DNA of 10,581 nt from Bacteroidota bacterium. GTDB lineage: Bacteria > Bacteroidota > Bacteroidia > Bacteroidales > Prolixibacteraceae. The stretch is from the NCBI GenBank assembly GCA_013203755.1, contig JABMPI010000579.1, positions 1-10,581 on the forward strand, read 5' to 3'. The notes under the pieces are model-generated. The model saw only the letters and a list, made by a program, of their open reading frames with translations, was not told the origin of the DNA and did not search any database. The stretch's first letter is position 1. Each line of letters starts with the position of its first letter. Shown one piece after another: positions 1 to 7,275 of this stretch. The translations under genes and the position numbers were made by a program.

Positions 1-2482
1 CTGTAAATGCTTTCCAGTCATTGAAAAACTCTAAGGCTTCCTTACGAGGTAAAACGTTGTTAAAACAGCTTGTAAGTGTATTGTAGAGCTTAATGTATTC
101 AAACCTAATATCTTCATCATAAAACACATCAAAAAAGGCGTCTGAATCTGATAAATCTTCTAAGCCATAAACCTTTAAGAAGTTCCATATATCCTTATGT
201 GCTTTAATTAATTCGTTGAGTTCTGCATCATCATCAGTAATACAATCTATAATTTCCTGCAACTCTTTTTCTGTATAGGTGTCTAATGCTCGTTTTAAAT
301 GATGGCCAACTCCTACATAATCCACAACAAAACCTTTGTCTTTGCCTTCTGGTCCTACACGGTTTACTCTTGCAATAGTTTGTAAAAGGTTATGAGCTAC
401 AACAACTCTATCTAAGTACATTACTTGCTCAATAGGTGCATCAAAACCAGTTAGAAGCATATTGTTTACTATTACAATACCTATATTACCGTTTACGTTT
501 TTGTCTTCTTCATCTGTTTTACCAAATGGTAATTTAAAACGCTTAATACTTTTTTTGTGATAATCGCTATTGGTGTATGCTTTAATTTCTAACGCATCAT
601 TATGGCTTCCAGATATTACTACTGCTGTTTCTAATGTTTGTAACACTTCAAGGCTGACTAACATAGGATTATCTACTAATAATTCAGCAATTTTATTTTT
701 AATGGCTTCATCAATAGCTGCTTTATAACGCACTGCTGCAATACGAGAATTGGCAACAATTTGAGCCTTAAAACCACCTGAGAAAATGTGCTCTACATAA
801 TGATTAACCATACTTTTGGCTTTCTCCTTAATGGTATTTATGTTATCTAAATATGCATCACGAGAACCATATCCTAATATCTGCAAACGTTCGGTAAGTT
901 GATAATCACTAAATACATCAGCAAATTTATCATCCATTCCTTTTTTATCTTCTACCTCTGCATTATGGGTAAAGCCTTCATAAACTATCTCTAAAGTAAC
1001 ACCATCATCTATTGCCTGACGCATAGTGTATTTATCAATGTAGTCTTTGTATTTTTTTTCTGTTTTGCTTGTAGGTGTACCAGTAAAACCAATAGAAGTA
1101 GCGTTTGGCATTGCACGGTCTAAATTGGCTGCTAAAAGTGAGTATTGAGACCTGTGAGCCTCATCTGTCATTACCAAGATGTTGCTACTTTTATTTAGTT
1201 CAGGAAAGATTTCTAAACCTGTTAAATCTCCATTCTCTTGGAATTTATGAATCATAGCCATTACCAAATCAGAATTATCATTGCTTAATAACTCCTTTAA
1301 ACTTTGACCATTGGCAGGACTTTTAGGATTGATGTAATTGGCTGATTTAATGGTAAAACCAATACTTTGCCCTGTTTCAGATAATTGTTCTTCTAATTGG
1401 GTTCTATCGGTTACAAAAATAATTTTCCAAGACATTAGCTCTGGTCTTAGTTTCATTTCTCTAACCATAAACATCATAGTAAGAGATTTACCCGACCCTT
1501 GTGTATGCCAAATAATACCGCCTCTTTCTATTGGGTTTTTACCTTCAATTAATCTTTGAGTTGCTATTTTAGTCGCTCTAAATTGTTGATAACGACCAAC
1601 TATTTTTATCTTTTGACCTTTGTCATTTGTTGCAAAAACTGTAAATACTCTTACTATATCTAATAAGTTGCGAGGGTCTAACATACCTGCAACCAAACGT
1701 TGCTGGTCGTTGGGTGATGATTTACCGTGAACTAAGTCGTTTAAAGTCTTGGGGTATGGATCAGTCCATCTGTAAAAGTGTTTTTCTATTTGTGTGGTGA
1801 TTGTGCCAAACTTAGCTTCTGTGCGACAGGTAGTCACTAAAATCTGATTGTAAAAGAATAGTTCTTTGTTACCTTCTCCTGTATCACCTCTTTGTTCTGA
1901 ATACCGCATCAATTGGTCTATGGCTTCAGGGATAGGTTCTTTTACTTTGGATGATTTGGCTTCAATTACCACCAAAGGCAAACCATTTACAAACAAAACC
2001 ATATCAGGAATGATATGATGGTCTGTACCTGTTACCACTACCTTAAATTGAGAAATAGCTGTAAAGCTATTGTTCTCTAAATTTTCAAAATCAATAAAAC
2101 GTACTGTTGGGCTTAACTCGCCTGTTTGTTCGTTTTTGGAAACTGTGGTATTCTCTAACAAGTAATGCAATACTTGTTGATTATTTTCTAACAGGCTGCT
2201 TTTTTGAAATGTAGTTATTTTACGTTCTAATTCATTTACCTGAGCATCTGTAAGGAAAGGATTGATTTTAACTAATGCTTCTCTTAGTTTGGGCTTTAAA
2301 ACTACCTCTGAAAAAGAAGACCTAAAACTTTGTCCTGGTTGTTGTTGCATTTGTAATTCTAAAACATCCCAACCTAAGCCAGCTAATTGTTCTAAAAATG
2401 GCTTTTCTACGTGGCTGTATTCATCCAGTTTTAAGGTAGAACCTAAGTTACCTCTGTATTTATTGTCATTACTTAGTATCAT
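1..2482 (-). CDS. hsdR: Type I restriction enzyme R subunit HsdR, N-terminal 827 codons (3' end beyond window)
   Basis: This is the motor and nuclease subunit of the type I complex. It translocates DNA with ATP hydrolysis and cuts unmethylated DNA at a distance from the recognition site. The frame is open from the ATG at 2482 to the window edge. A PD-(D/E)xK nuclease is visible at the N-terminus: Pro-Asp at 159-160, Glu-Ala-Lys at 174-176, and the RecB-type QxxxY at 190-194. The SF2 motor follows: Walker A HTQGSGKS at 326-333, DEAH at 440-443, TGTP at 467-470, TGFD at 678-681 and QTIARVNR at 701-708. Family members are usually about 1,000 residues, so the C-terminal helical part that docks on HsdM is probably what lies outside the window; nothing suggests a broken gene. 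The start codon overlaps the hsdS stop as ATGA (2482-2479), which fixes the start and implies translational coupling. Confidence 0.97.
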   Translation of the reverse strand, partial: MILSNDNKYRGNLGSTLKLDEYSHVEKPFLEQLAGLGWDVLELQMQQQPGQSFRSSFSEVVLKPKLREALVKINPFLTDAQVNELERKITTFQKSSLLENNQQVLHYLLENTTVSKNEQTGELSPTVRFIDFENLENNSFTAISQFKVVVTGTDHHIIPDMVLFVNGLPLVVIEAKSSKVKEPIPEAIDQLMRYSEQRGDTGEGNKELFFYNQILVTTCRTEAKFGTITTQIEKHFYRWTDPYPKTLNDLVHGKSSPNDQQRLVAGMLDPRNLLDIVRVFTVFATNDKGQKIKIVGRYQQFRATKIATQRLIEGKNPIERGGIIWHTQGSGKSLTMMFMVREMKLRPELMSWKIIFVTDRTQLEEQLSETGQSIGFTIKSANYINPKSPANGQSLKELLSNDNSDLVMAMIHKFQENGDLTGLEIFPELNKSSNILVMTDEAHRSQYSLLAANLDRAMPNATSIGFTGTPTSKTEKKYKDYIDKYTMRQAIDDGVTLEIVYEGFTHNAEVEDKKGMDDKFADVFSDYQLTERLQILGYGSRDAYLDNINTIKEKAKSMVNHYVEHIFSGGFKAQIVANSRIAAVRYKAAIDEAIKNKIAELLVDNPMLVSLEVLQTLETAVVISGSHNDALEIKAYTNSDYHKKSIKRFKLPFGKTDEEDKNVNGNIGIVIVNNMLLTGFDAPIEQVMYLDRVVVAHNLLQTIARVNRVGPEGKDKGFVVDYVGVGHHLKRALDTYTEKELQEIIDCITDDDAELNELIKAHKDIWNFLKVYGLEDLSDSDAFFDVFYDEDIRFEYIKLYNTLTSCFNNVLPRKEALEFFNDWKAFT

Positions 2483-3732
2483 ACGTTTGCTGTTTCTTTA
2501 ATGAGGTGGTTTACTCTTACTTTTCCGCTTAATAAATCTTGCATTAAGCCTGTTTTCAGGGATTTTAATTTTGAGAGAGTAATTTCTAAATCGTCTATTT
2601 TCTCGGTTGCTTTTGAAACAATTTTCTTAAAGCTCGAAAACTCATTAATGTTTGAAAACCAAGGAATATTTATAGCTCTGATTTGATTATAGTTTATCCC
2701 CTCTCTGTTACTTCCTGCATTGTTTTGTTGTATTTGATTTTGACCGTAAATAGAATTAAGAAAAGATGAAAGAAAAACTGCTTTATCTAATGAAGTATTT
2801 TTAATTCTGATGCTACATACGTGCTGATTTACATTGCTTAATGGATGATTAACTGGCACAAATGTTGACCTACCAATTGAAGCCCCTGTTATATTTAAAA
2901 GCACATCAAATGTTTCTAATTGACTTCCTAACATCCTTGAATTTATTTCTTCACTGATATAAGCAATATCATTGAGTTTGAAGCCGTATGAATATACATT
3001 TTGGCTTCTTATAAGCATTATACCTTCCTTTTGATAAACATCACTGCCTCCTTTTGGTGTAACACCGCTTCTAAGCCTTTCAGCAACATCCCCAATTGTC
3101 AAGCATTCCCATTCCGTTGGAATCCTACCCAAAGGACTGTCTTTAAATTCGTGGGTTTCTTCACTACGTATATTGCCATTTTCGTCTATACCCTTCGTCA
3201 AGAAATCTTGCATTAAGCCCGTTTTGATGTGAGTGTATTTGGCTATAAGTTGCTCGGTTTGGGTAATGGCTTCATCTACTTTGGAGAGGATGGTGGCTAT
3301 TTGGGTTTGTTCGGTTTTGGATTTAGGTAAAAGAATTTGATGCTTTTTCAAATCTTTCTTTTGAAGATGTTTTAATCCGCTACCTTGAAAATAATTTGCA
3401 TTGATGTAATACAATATGTTGAGTAAATCAAAATATAAATATTCTGTATCAACTTCTTCTTTTGTTGTTATTGCATAAGTATCTGTTGAATAAGCTGCAT
3501 CTCCTTCGTAGTATTTGATATTAGCTACACCACCTGTTGCTAAAAAGATATTATTACCATCAAGTTGTTTGTTGGTATGCTTTAATATCGCTTCTCCACT
3601 TGTAAAAAACGGAAATTCACCATAATTGGCAGCATCAGAAACCTTTAAAGATGACTTTCTTTTTTCTTTAATCAAGTTGCCTAAATCATCTGCAAACCAC
3701 CCCTCAGGAATATGTGTTTGATTTTCTTCCAT
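2479..3732 (-). CDS. hsdS: Type I restriction-modification specificity subunit HsdS
   Basis: HsdS is the DNA-recognition subunit, shared by the methylase (M2S) and the restriction complex (R2M2S). The 417-residue length is normal for a two-domain HsdS. The first target-recognition domain covers roughly residues 1-136. A central conserved helical spacer follows at about 137-180, with the typical EQTQIATILSKVDEAI stretch. The second target-recognition domain is at about 205-360 (opening near IPTEWE), and the C-terminal conserved helix is at about 365-405. The two conserved regions resemble each other: KTGLMQD occurs at 170-176 and again at 393-399, and the DNA there is nearly identical, so the gene contains recombinable direct repeats. 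The recognition sequence cannot be read from the protein. The start ATG overlaps the hsdM stop by one base (TAATG, 3734-3730), and the stop overlaps the hsdR start (ATGA). Confidence 0.97.
   Translation of the reverse strand: MEENQTHIPEGWFADDLGNLIKEKRKSSLKVSDAANYGEFPFFTSGEAILKHTNKQLDGNNIFLATGGVANIKYYEGDAAYSTDTYAITTKEEVDTEYLYFDLLNILYYINANYFQGSGLKHLQKKDLKKHQILLPKSKTEQTQIATILSKVDEAITQTEQLIAKYTHIKTGLMQDFLTKGIDENGNIRSEETHEFKDSPLGRIPTEWECLTIGDVAERLRSGVTPKGGSDVYQKEGIMLIRSQNVYSYGFKLNDIAYISEEINSRMLGSQLETFDVLLNITGASIGRSTFVPVNHPLSNVNQHVCSIRIKNTSLDKAVFLSSFLNSIYGQNQIQQNNAGSNREGINYNQIRAINIPWFSNINEFSSFKKIVSKATEKIDDLEITLSKLKSLKTGLMQDLLSGKVRVNHLIKETANV
2534..2556. repeat. Direct repeat copy 2 within hsdS (C-terminal conserved region)
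   Basis: This is the partner of the repeat at 3203-3225, in the same orientation, encoding the KTGLMQD of the C-terminal helix. Exchange between the copies would remove the second target-recognition domain and leave an in-frame protein with one domain. Exchange with another hsdS could swap the domain. Confidence 0.85.
3203..3225. repeat. Direct repeat copy 1 within hsdS (central conserved region)
   Basis: This 23-bp stretch matches 2534-2556 at 22 of 23 positions; the only difference is C instead of T at the 18th base. It encodes the KTGLMQD segment of the central spacer helix. The copies are 669 bp apart, exactly 223 codons, so recombination between them would stay in frame. HsdS proteins generally have similar central and distal conserved regions, but nucleotide near-identity goes beyond what protein similarity alone requires. 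Confidence 0.85.
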
Positions 3733-6593
3733 TAGTTAAGATATTTTAATTGGATTAGAAAATCGTTGAGTTCTGCCATAGTGCTTTCTCTTTTTTGCTC
3801 AACAGCTTGTGCAGAGGTGTAGTATTTATCAAATAGGTTTTCAAAGGCATTTACCAATGCTCTTTTTTCAGCATTTAGGTAGCGTTGTAATTGGTCGTTG
3901 ATAATATCAAAATGCTTTTTCAGAATTAGTTTTTGGCTTTCTTCTGTGGTAATCATTCCTCCAATTTCCTCTAAAAGAGCATCTAAACTTTGCAATTTAG
4001 CTTCTAAAATACCACTGTCTTTTATACGTGCATTGTATGCTTTGGTAATTTCTTTGAACTGTTTTTGAGCTTCCAATACTAAGTTTAGTTTGGCTTCATC
4101 ATTTTTAGCTGCTTTTAGTTCTTTCTCTAATGCTTTGGTAGAAGTTTTTATTTTGGCATAATCGGAATGGTCTTTTAAATCGGTTTTGAAGGCAGCAATT
4201 AAACTTTCAATATCTGCATCCATTTTGTCAATTTCCTTTTTAGTAGCCAATAAAAGGGCATTGCTTTCTGCTTTTACTTCTTCACTGCCATAGCGTTTTA
4301 ACTCAATTTTTAATTCCAGTTCAGTCTGTTTTTCCTTGTGTAATGCTTTACAGTCTTTTATGGATTTTTCAAGGTCTTTGATTTTGGTGTCTTGTTCTTG
4401 GAAAGGTTTGGCTTCCTCAGGTTTGTTTTTCTCGGTAAGAAAATAATCAATTTGAGATTTTAACTGGCTTTTGGCTAATGCAGGTGTTTGTTTTACTTCG
4501 CCTTCTTCTTCGTCTGGTTCAAACTCTACTAAATTCAAGGCTTCTTCAACAGCTTCTTCCAACTGCAATTCAAAGTCGGCTTGTTCAATTTCTATTTGTT
4601 CAATTTCAGCTTTTTCTGTTCTGAAAAATTCTTCAATAAGGTATTCATCAGGAATAAGCCCTGCATCCCAACCATTTTGCATAATGGTTTTTAGGTCGTA
4701 CTTAATGTTATCCCACCAGTTTACAAACACGCCTGCTACTTGAAACTTATCCAATACTCCAACAGGCACAAACTTTTCTTTGATAGTATTTAACAGCTCC
4801 GCTCGTACTGCTGGCAAATTGGCTCTTGAGCCATTGCCATTTGGTGCAAGCGTAGAAAAATCTTCTTTGGCCAATTGCCACCAATCTGCTAAGTGAATCC
4901 CTAATTCGGTAAGCGTTTCAATGACCTTGTTATCATCTTCAACGGTTGTTTTTATACCCGCCTTTATATCCAGATTAAAATCTTTATAGATGTCGTTTTT
5001 ATCTTGAAATAGTTGATAGCCGTCAAATTCAAATTTAGGAGCTAAAGAATGTTGTACTTTTTCAATTTCAATGGTAGGAACACCACCAATTAAATGAGCT
5101 TTTACATCTTCGGGTTCAGGTAGTGGCGTGTTGTCTACATACCTACGGATGTTTAACGTCCAATCATTTTCTTCAATGCTTATTTTACCATCAGGTTGTT
5201 TTAAAATATCAACCAATTTAGAGTAGCTGGTTTCTTTAATTTTATTGGTAAAAACATAATCAATCTTCTCTACATCTTCGGGTCTAAGTGTGTTTTGCTT
5301 TTTACCTTCTGCATAATCTTTATCTGCATTTACAATAAATACTTTGTTTTTTAGCGTATCAGGTTTATTCTTATTAAAAACCATAATACAGGCAGGAATA
5401 CCTGTACCGTAAAAAAGTTGAGGAGGCAAACTGATAATGCCTTCTAAAACATCTGCTTTGAGCATATTCTCCCGAATCTCCTTTTCTTTACCACCTCTAA
5501 ATAGTACACCGTGAGGCATAACAACTACTACTTTACCTGTTTTTTTGCAACTGGCAAGCATATGTTGTACAAACATTAAATCTGCTTTTTTACCATCTTC
5601 GGGAGCAAAACCGTAGCTAAAACGAGATGCATATTGCATTGTAGCCTTGTTGTAGTTTTGTGAAAAAGGCGGATTAGCAATTACCCTATCAAACTGGATA
5701 ATCTGTCCGTCTTTCTCATTTAAAGGTTCAGCAATAGTGTCGCCATACTCAATATTATATTTAGTAATGTTATGCAGAATGATGTTCATTTTACAAATTG
5801 CAACAACTGTAGGGTCGCTTTCTTGTCCGAATAATTCTAAGTCATCTGCATTTTGCCCTTGTTCTTCAATATATTGGTGTGCCTGAATCAACATACCACC
5901 TGACCCAACAGTAGGATCATATATAGACATACCCGCTTCGGGTTTCATCAATTGTACCAACAAACGAACAACTTGATTAGGTGTATAGAATTGACCTCCT
6001 TTTTTACCGCTTTCATCTGCGAAGTGTTTAAGTAGATATTCATAAGCTGCACCTAATAAATCAGGGAACTCAAAATTTTCATTAATCAGTTTTGGGAACT
6101 CATTGAAGTGGTCAATCATTTTCTTTAGGTCTGCATTTTTTACAATCTGCTTACCATCTACTTCTTTATTAAAGTTGATACGACCTTTGAAAATCCCTGA
6201 AAGCGTATCAGGATTTGATTCTTCAATCGCATCTAATGCTTTGTTAAGCATTTGACCAATGTTATTTTGAATGTGTTTTATAGGTGGTTGTTGTACTCCA
6301 TTTTCATCAATGAAACCTCCATTCCATCTGGCTCTTTGTGGCACAAAGAACGTATCACCATAGGTTAATTTATCTTCGAGAATCTCATTTAAAGTGTTTG
6401 TATCTAAATGCTTGTAATCGTTCTTTTTAAAATACTCTCTTTTTTGGTCGAATACATCAGACATTCTTTTAAGGAACAGCATACCAAAAATGAACTCTTT
6501 ATATTCTGAGGCATCCATTTTACCTCTTAATATATCGGCTGCTTTCATTAAGAAGCCTTCTAATTTGGATAATTTTATTTTGTCTGTTTTCAT
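3732..6593 (-). CDS. hsdM: Type I restriction-modification methyltransferase subunit HsdM, long form with C-terminal coiled coil
   Basis: HsdM transfers a methyl group from S-adenosylmethionine to N6 of adenine in the site chosen by HsdS. Residues about 10-150 form the helical HsdM N-terminal domain. The N6-adenine methylase domain follows, with QFYTPNQVV at 201-209, the cofactor-binding DPTVGSGGM at 226-234 and the catalytic NPPF at 307-310. Classical HsdM proteins are about 500-530 residues; this one has 953. After the catalytic core there is a Trp-rich segment (about 565-660, with VNWWDNIKYDLKT at 624-636), an acidic stretch (about 655-700) and a charged, Lys/Glu-rich region at about 730-870 that should form a coiled coil. 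The last 60 residues, around RYLNAEKR and KYYTSAQ, look like a docking tail. I read this as a genuine long family form, not a fusion artefact, because the frame is continuous. The start overlaps the upstream regulator stop (ATGA, 6593-6590). Confidence 0.96.
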   Translation of the reverse strand: MKTDKIKLSKLEGFLMKAADILRGKMDASEYKEFIFGMLFLKRMSDVFDQKREYFKKNDYKHLDTNTLNEILEDKLTYGDTFFVPQRARWNGGFIDENGVQQPPIKHIQNNIGQMLNKALDAIEESNPDTLSGIFKGRINFNKEVDGKQIVKNADLKKMIDHFNEFPKLINENFEFPDLLGAAYEYLLKHFADESGKKGGQFYTPNQVVRLLVQLMKPEAGMSIYDPTVGSGGMLIQAHQYIEEQGQNADDLELFGQESDPTVVAICKMNIILHNITKYNIEYGDTIAEPLNEKDGQIIQFDRVIANPPFSQNYNKATMQYASRFSYGFAPEDGKKADLMFVQHMLASCKKTGKVVVVMPHGVLFRGGKEKEIRENMLKADVLEGIISLPPQLFYGTGIPACIMVFNKNKPDTLKNKVFIVNADKDYAEGKKQNTLRPEDVEKIDYVFTNKIKETSYSKLVDILKQPDGKISIEENDWTLNIRRYVDNTPLPEPEDVKAHLIGGVPTIEIEKVQHSLAPKFEFDGYQLFQDKNDIYKDFNLDIKAGIKTTVEDDNKVIETLTELGIHLADWWQLAKEDFSTLAPNGNGSRANLPAVRAELLNTIKEKFVPVGVLDKFQVAGVFVNWWDNIKYDLKTIMQNGWDAGLIPDEYLIEEFFRTEKAEIEQIEIEQADFELQLEEAVEEALNLVEFEPDEEEGEVKQTPALAKSQLKSQIDYFLTEKNKPEEAKPFQEQDTKIKDLEKSIKDCKALHKEKQTELELKIELKRYGSEEVKAESNALLLATKKEIDKMDADIESLIAAFKTDLKDHSDYAKIKTSTKALEKELKAAKNDEAKLNLVLEAQKQFKEITKAYNARIKDSGILEAKLQSLDALLEEIGGMITTEESQKLILKKHFDIINDQLQRYLNAEKRALVNAFENLFDKYYTSAQAVEQKRESTMAELNDFLIQLKYLN

Positions 6594-6781
6594 TTATTTT
6601 CTTTAATCAAGTCTTTTACCTCAACATCAAGGATTTTGGCAATTTCAAATAGAATTTCCAGTCTTGGTTGTTGGCGATTTTGAACGTAACCATTCACCAT
6701 ATTGTAACTTTTACCAAGTTTTTCAGCTAACCAAGTCTGCTTAATTCCTTTCTGTTCAAGCACTTCCTTTATTCGGTTCAT
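6590..6781 (-). CDS. Small Cro/CI-type (XRE) helix-turn-helix regulator of the type I operon
   Basis: This 63-residue protein is essentially a single HTH_3 domain. Five helices can be traced, with the helix-turn-helix at about 15-36 (QTWLAEKLGKS then NMVNGYVQNR) and the closing ILFEIAKILDVEVKDLI typical of the family. It probably binds DNA as a dimer and represses or activates its own operon, in the manner of R-M controller proteins. An in-frame TAG lies three codons upstream of the ATG, so 6781 is the only reasonable start. The stop overlaps the hsdM start by four bases (ATGA), which ties its translation to hsdM. It is the first gene of the operon and follows a 494-bp spacer, so its promoter should lie in that spacer. 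A regulatory role is inferred from fold and position; the sequence does not show the target. Confidence 0.9.
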   Translation of the reverse strand: MNRIKEVLEQKGIKQTWLAEKLGKSYNMVNGYVQNRQQPRLEILFEIAKILDVEVKDLIKENK

Positions 6782-6802
6782 TTCCGTCTAAATTTTATCC
6801 AG

Positions 6803-6810
6803 CCAAGATA
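6803..6810 (-). promoter_or_regulatory. Possible Bacteroidetes-type -7 element for the type I operon
   Basis: Read on the minus strand the bases are TATCTTGG, one mismatch from the Bacteroidetes consensus TAnnTTTG, and they lie about 20 bases upstream of the regulator start. No TTG sits at the usual distance of about 19-20 bases further upstream; the nearest ones are 12 and 28 bases away. This is therefore only a weak candidate. Confidence 0.2.
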
Positions 6811-6820
6811 ATATTTAATT

Positions 6821-6858
6821 TTCAACTATCTCGTTTTTCAATATATAAATAGTTCGAA
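6821..6858. promoter_or_regulatory. Imperfect inverted repeat upstream of the regulator gene, candidate operator
   Basis: The left arm TTCAACTAT (6821-6829) is matched by the right arm ATAGTTcGAA (6849-6858), with a single extra C in the right arm and a 19-base AT-rich centre. The repeat lies 40-77 bases upstream of the HTH gene, next to the weak -7-like box, which is where an autoregulating controller protein would bind. Arms of this length can arise by chance in AT-rich DNA. Confidence 0.3.
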
Positions 6859-6891
6859 TTATTAATGTGCTCCGAGCGTGGGGAGATTTTA

Positions 6892-6923
6892 GCTCTTTTG
6901 GTTTTTTAGGTATGGCAAAGAGC
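6892..6923. repeat. Stem-loop with 7-bp perfect stem
   Basis: GCTCTTT (6892-6898) pairs perfectly with AAAGAGC (6917-6923) around an 18-base loop. No T-run follows on either strand, so it does not look like a terminator. It may be part of the structured spacer element. Confidence 0.45.
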
Positions 6924-7207
6924 GTTGGCAAAAACCAAATGTGCTAAAATGTGCGGCTGGCTTTTTTTTGCATGAAACACAACGACCCGGCTAAGAAACG
7001 TAGGGGAGTTTGAAACACTGCCCTGTCGGTTTACTACTTAGCCAAGCCAAATATTTTATAATTTAATTCTTTTTTCATTATCAAAATTTTGGATTGGCGG
7101 ACTTTAATCGAAGCCCAAAACTTTCAATTTACCACCAAAGCCCCTATGTTTTTTTAGCCATTGTTACCATTTCGTTATTTTCTTTCAGTCTGCAAGGCGT
7201 TGGCAAA
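6922..7207. repeat. 11-bp direct repeat GCGTTGGCAAA bounding the structured block
   Basis: GCGTTGGCAAA occurs at 6922-6932 and again at 7197-7207 in the same orientation. The similarity extends loosely on both sides (GCAAAGA or TGCAAG before, AC shortly after). The two copies enclose the 55-nt stem-loop. This could be the footprint of an inserted element or part of a repeat unit; the length is modest, so chance is possible. Confidence 0.4.
6989..7043. repeat. Nested imperfect stem-loop, possible structured RNA or dispersed repeat
   Basis: Several helices nest inside each other. GGCTAAG (6989-6995) pairs with CTTAGCC (7037-7043), and AAAC (6996-6999) with GTTT (7029-7032). AGGG (7002-7005) pairs with CCCT (7021-7024), and AGT (7007-7009) with ACT (7017-7019). 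That gives about 18 base pairs in 55 nucleotides, interrupted by small bulges and mismatches. The structure could form in RNA of either strand or in single-stranded DNA. I do not recognise it as a named RNA family. Confidence 0.5.
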
Positions 7208-7275
7208 GACATACTTATTGACAAGTTTTGGCTCATGCGGTAGATTTTTTGAGCGACTTGGCAATGTGTATGACT

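Larger units (their letters stand above)
6782..7275. other. Non-coding spacer between the two R-M modules
   Basis: No credible gene lies here: the longest forward reading frames starting with ATG are about ten codons (for example at 6912). The part nearest the regulator (6782-6860) is very AT-rich and promoter-like. The middle is less so (52 G or C in 120 bases at 6901-7020) and carries two stem-loops and part of a direct repeat, described separately. I see no clear rho-independent terminator for the nuclease gene at 7276; the nearest hairpin (GCTCA 7231-7235 with TGAGC 7250-7254) has only a 5-bp stem. I found no tRNA-like cloverleaf and no transposon ends. Confidence 0.75.

Noticed and set aside
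1338..1559. Open frame on the plus strand inside hsdR, and similar plus-strand frames at 2262-2501, 2501-2686, 3001-3216, 4471-4743 and 9031-9297
   Set aside because: Each lies opposite a strongly supported minus-strand gene, gives low-complexity or family-less protein, and has no independent start signals; they are shadows of the real genes.
1..2482. hsdR as a truncated pseudogene
   Set aside because: The frame is open to the first base of the window and all nuclease and motor motifs up to QTIARVNR are intact; it is simply cut by the window edge.
2479..3732. Invertible hsdS phase-variation cassette
   Set aside because: The repeats found are direct, not inverted, and no recombinase or second hsdS copy lies in the window, so inversion is not supported here.
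6912..6947. Tiny forward frame beginning ATGGCAAAGAGC, and a second one just after it
   Set aside because: They end after about ten codons, have no ribosome binding site, and fall in the structured spacer.
6981..7050. Integron attC recombination site
   Set aside because: The nested hairpin recalls attC, but no GTTRRRY / RYYYAAC core pair sits at the stem ends and no integrase or cassette array is present.
7231..7254. Terminator after the HNH gene
   Set aside because: The stem is only 5 bp and is not followed by a T-run in the direction of transcription.
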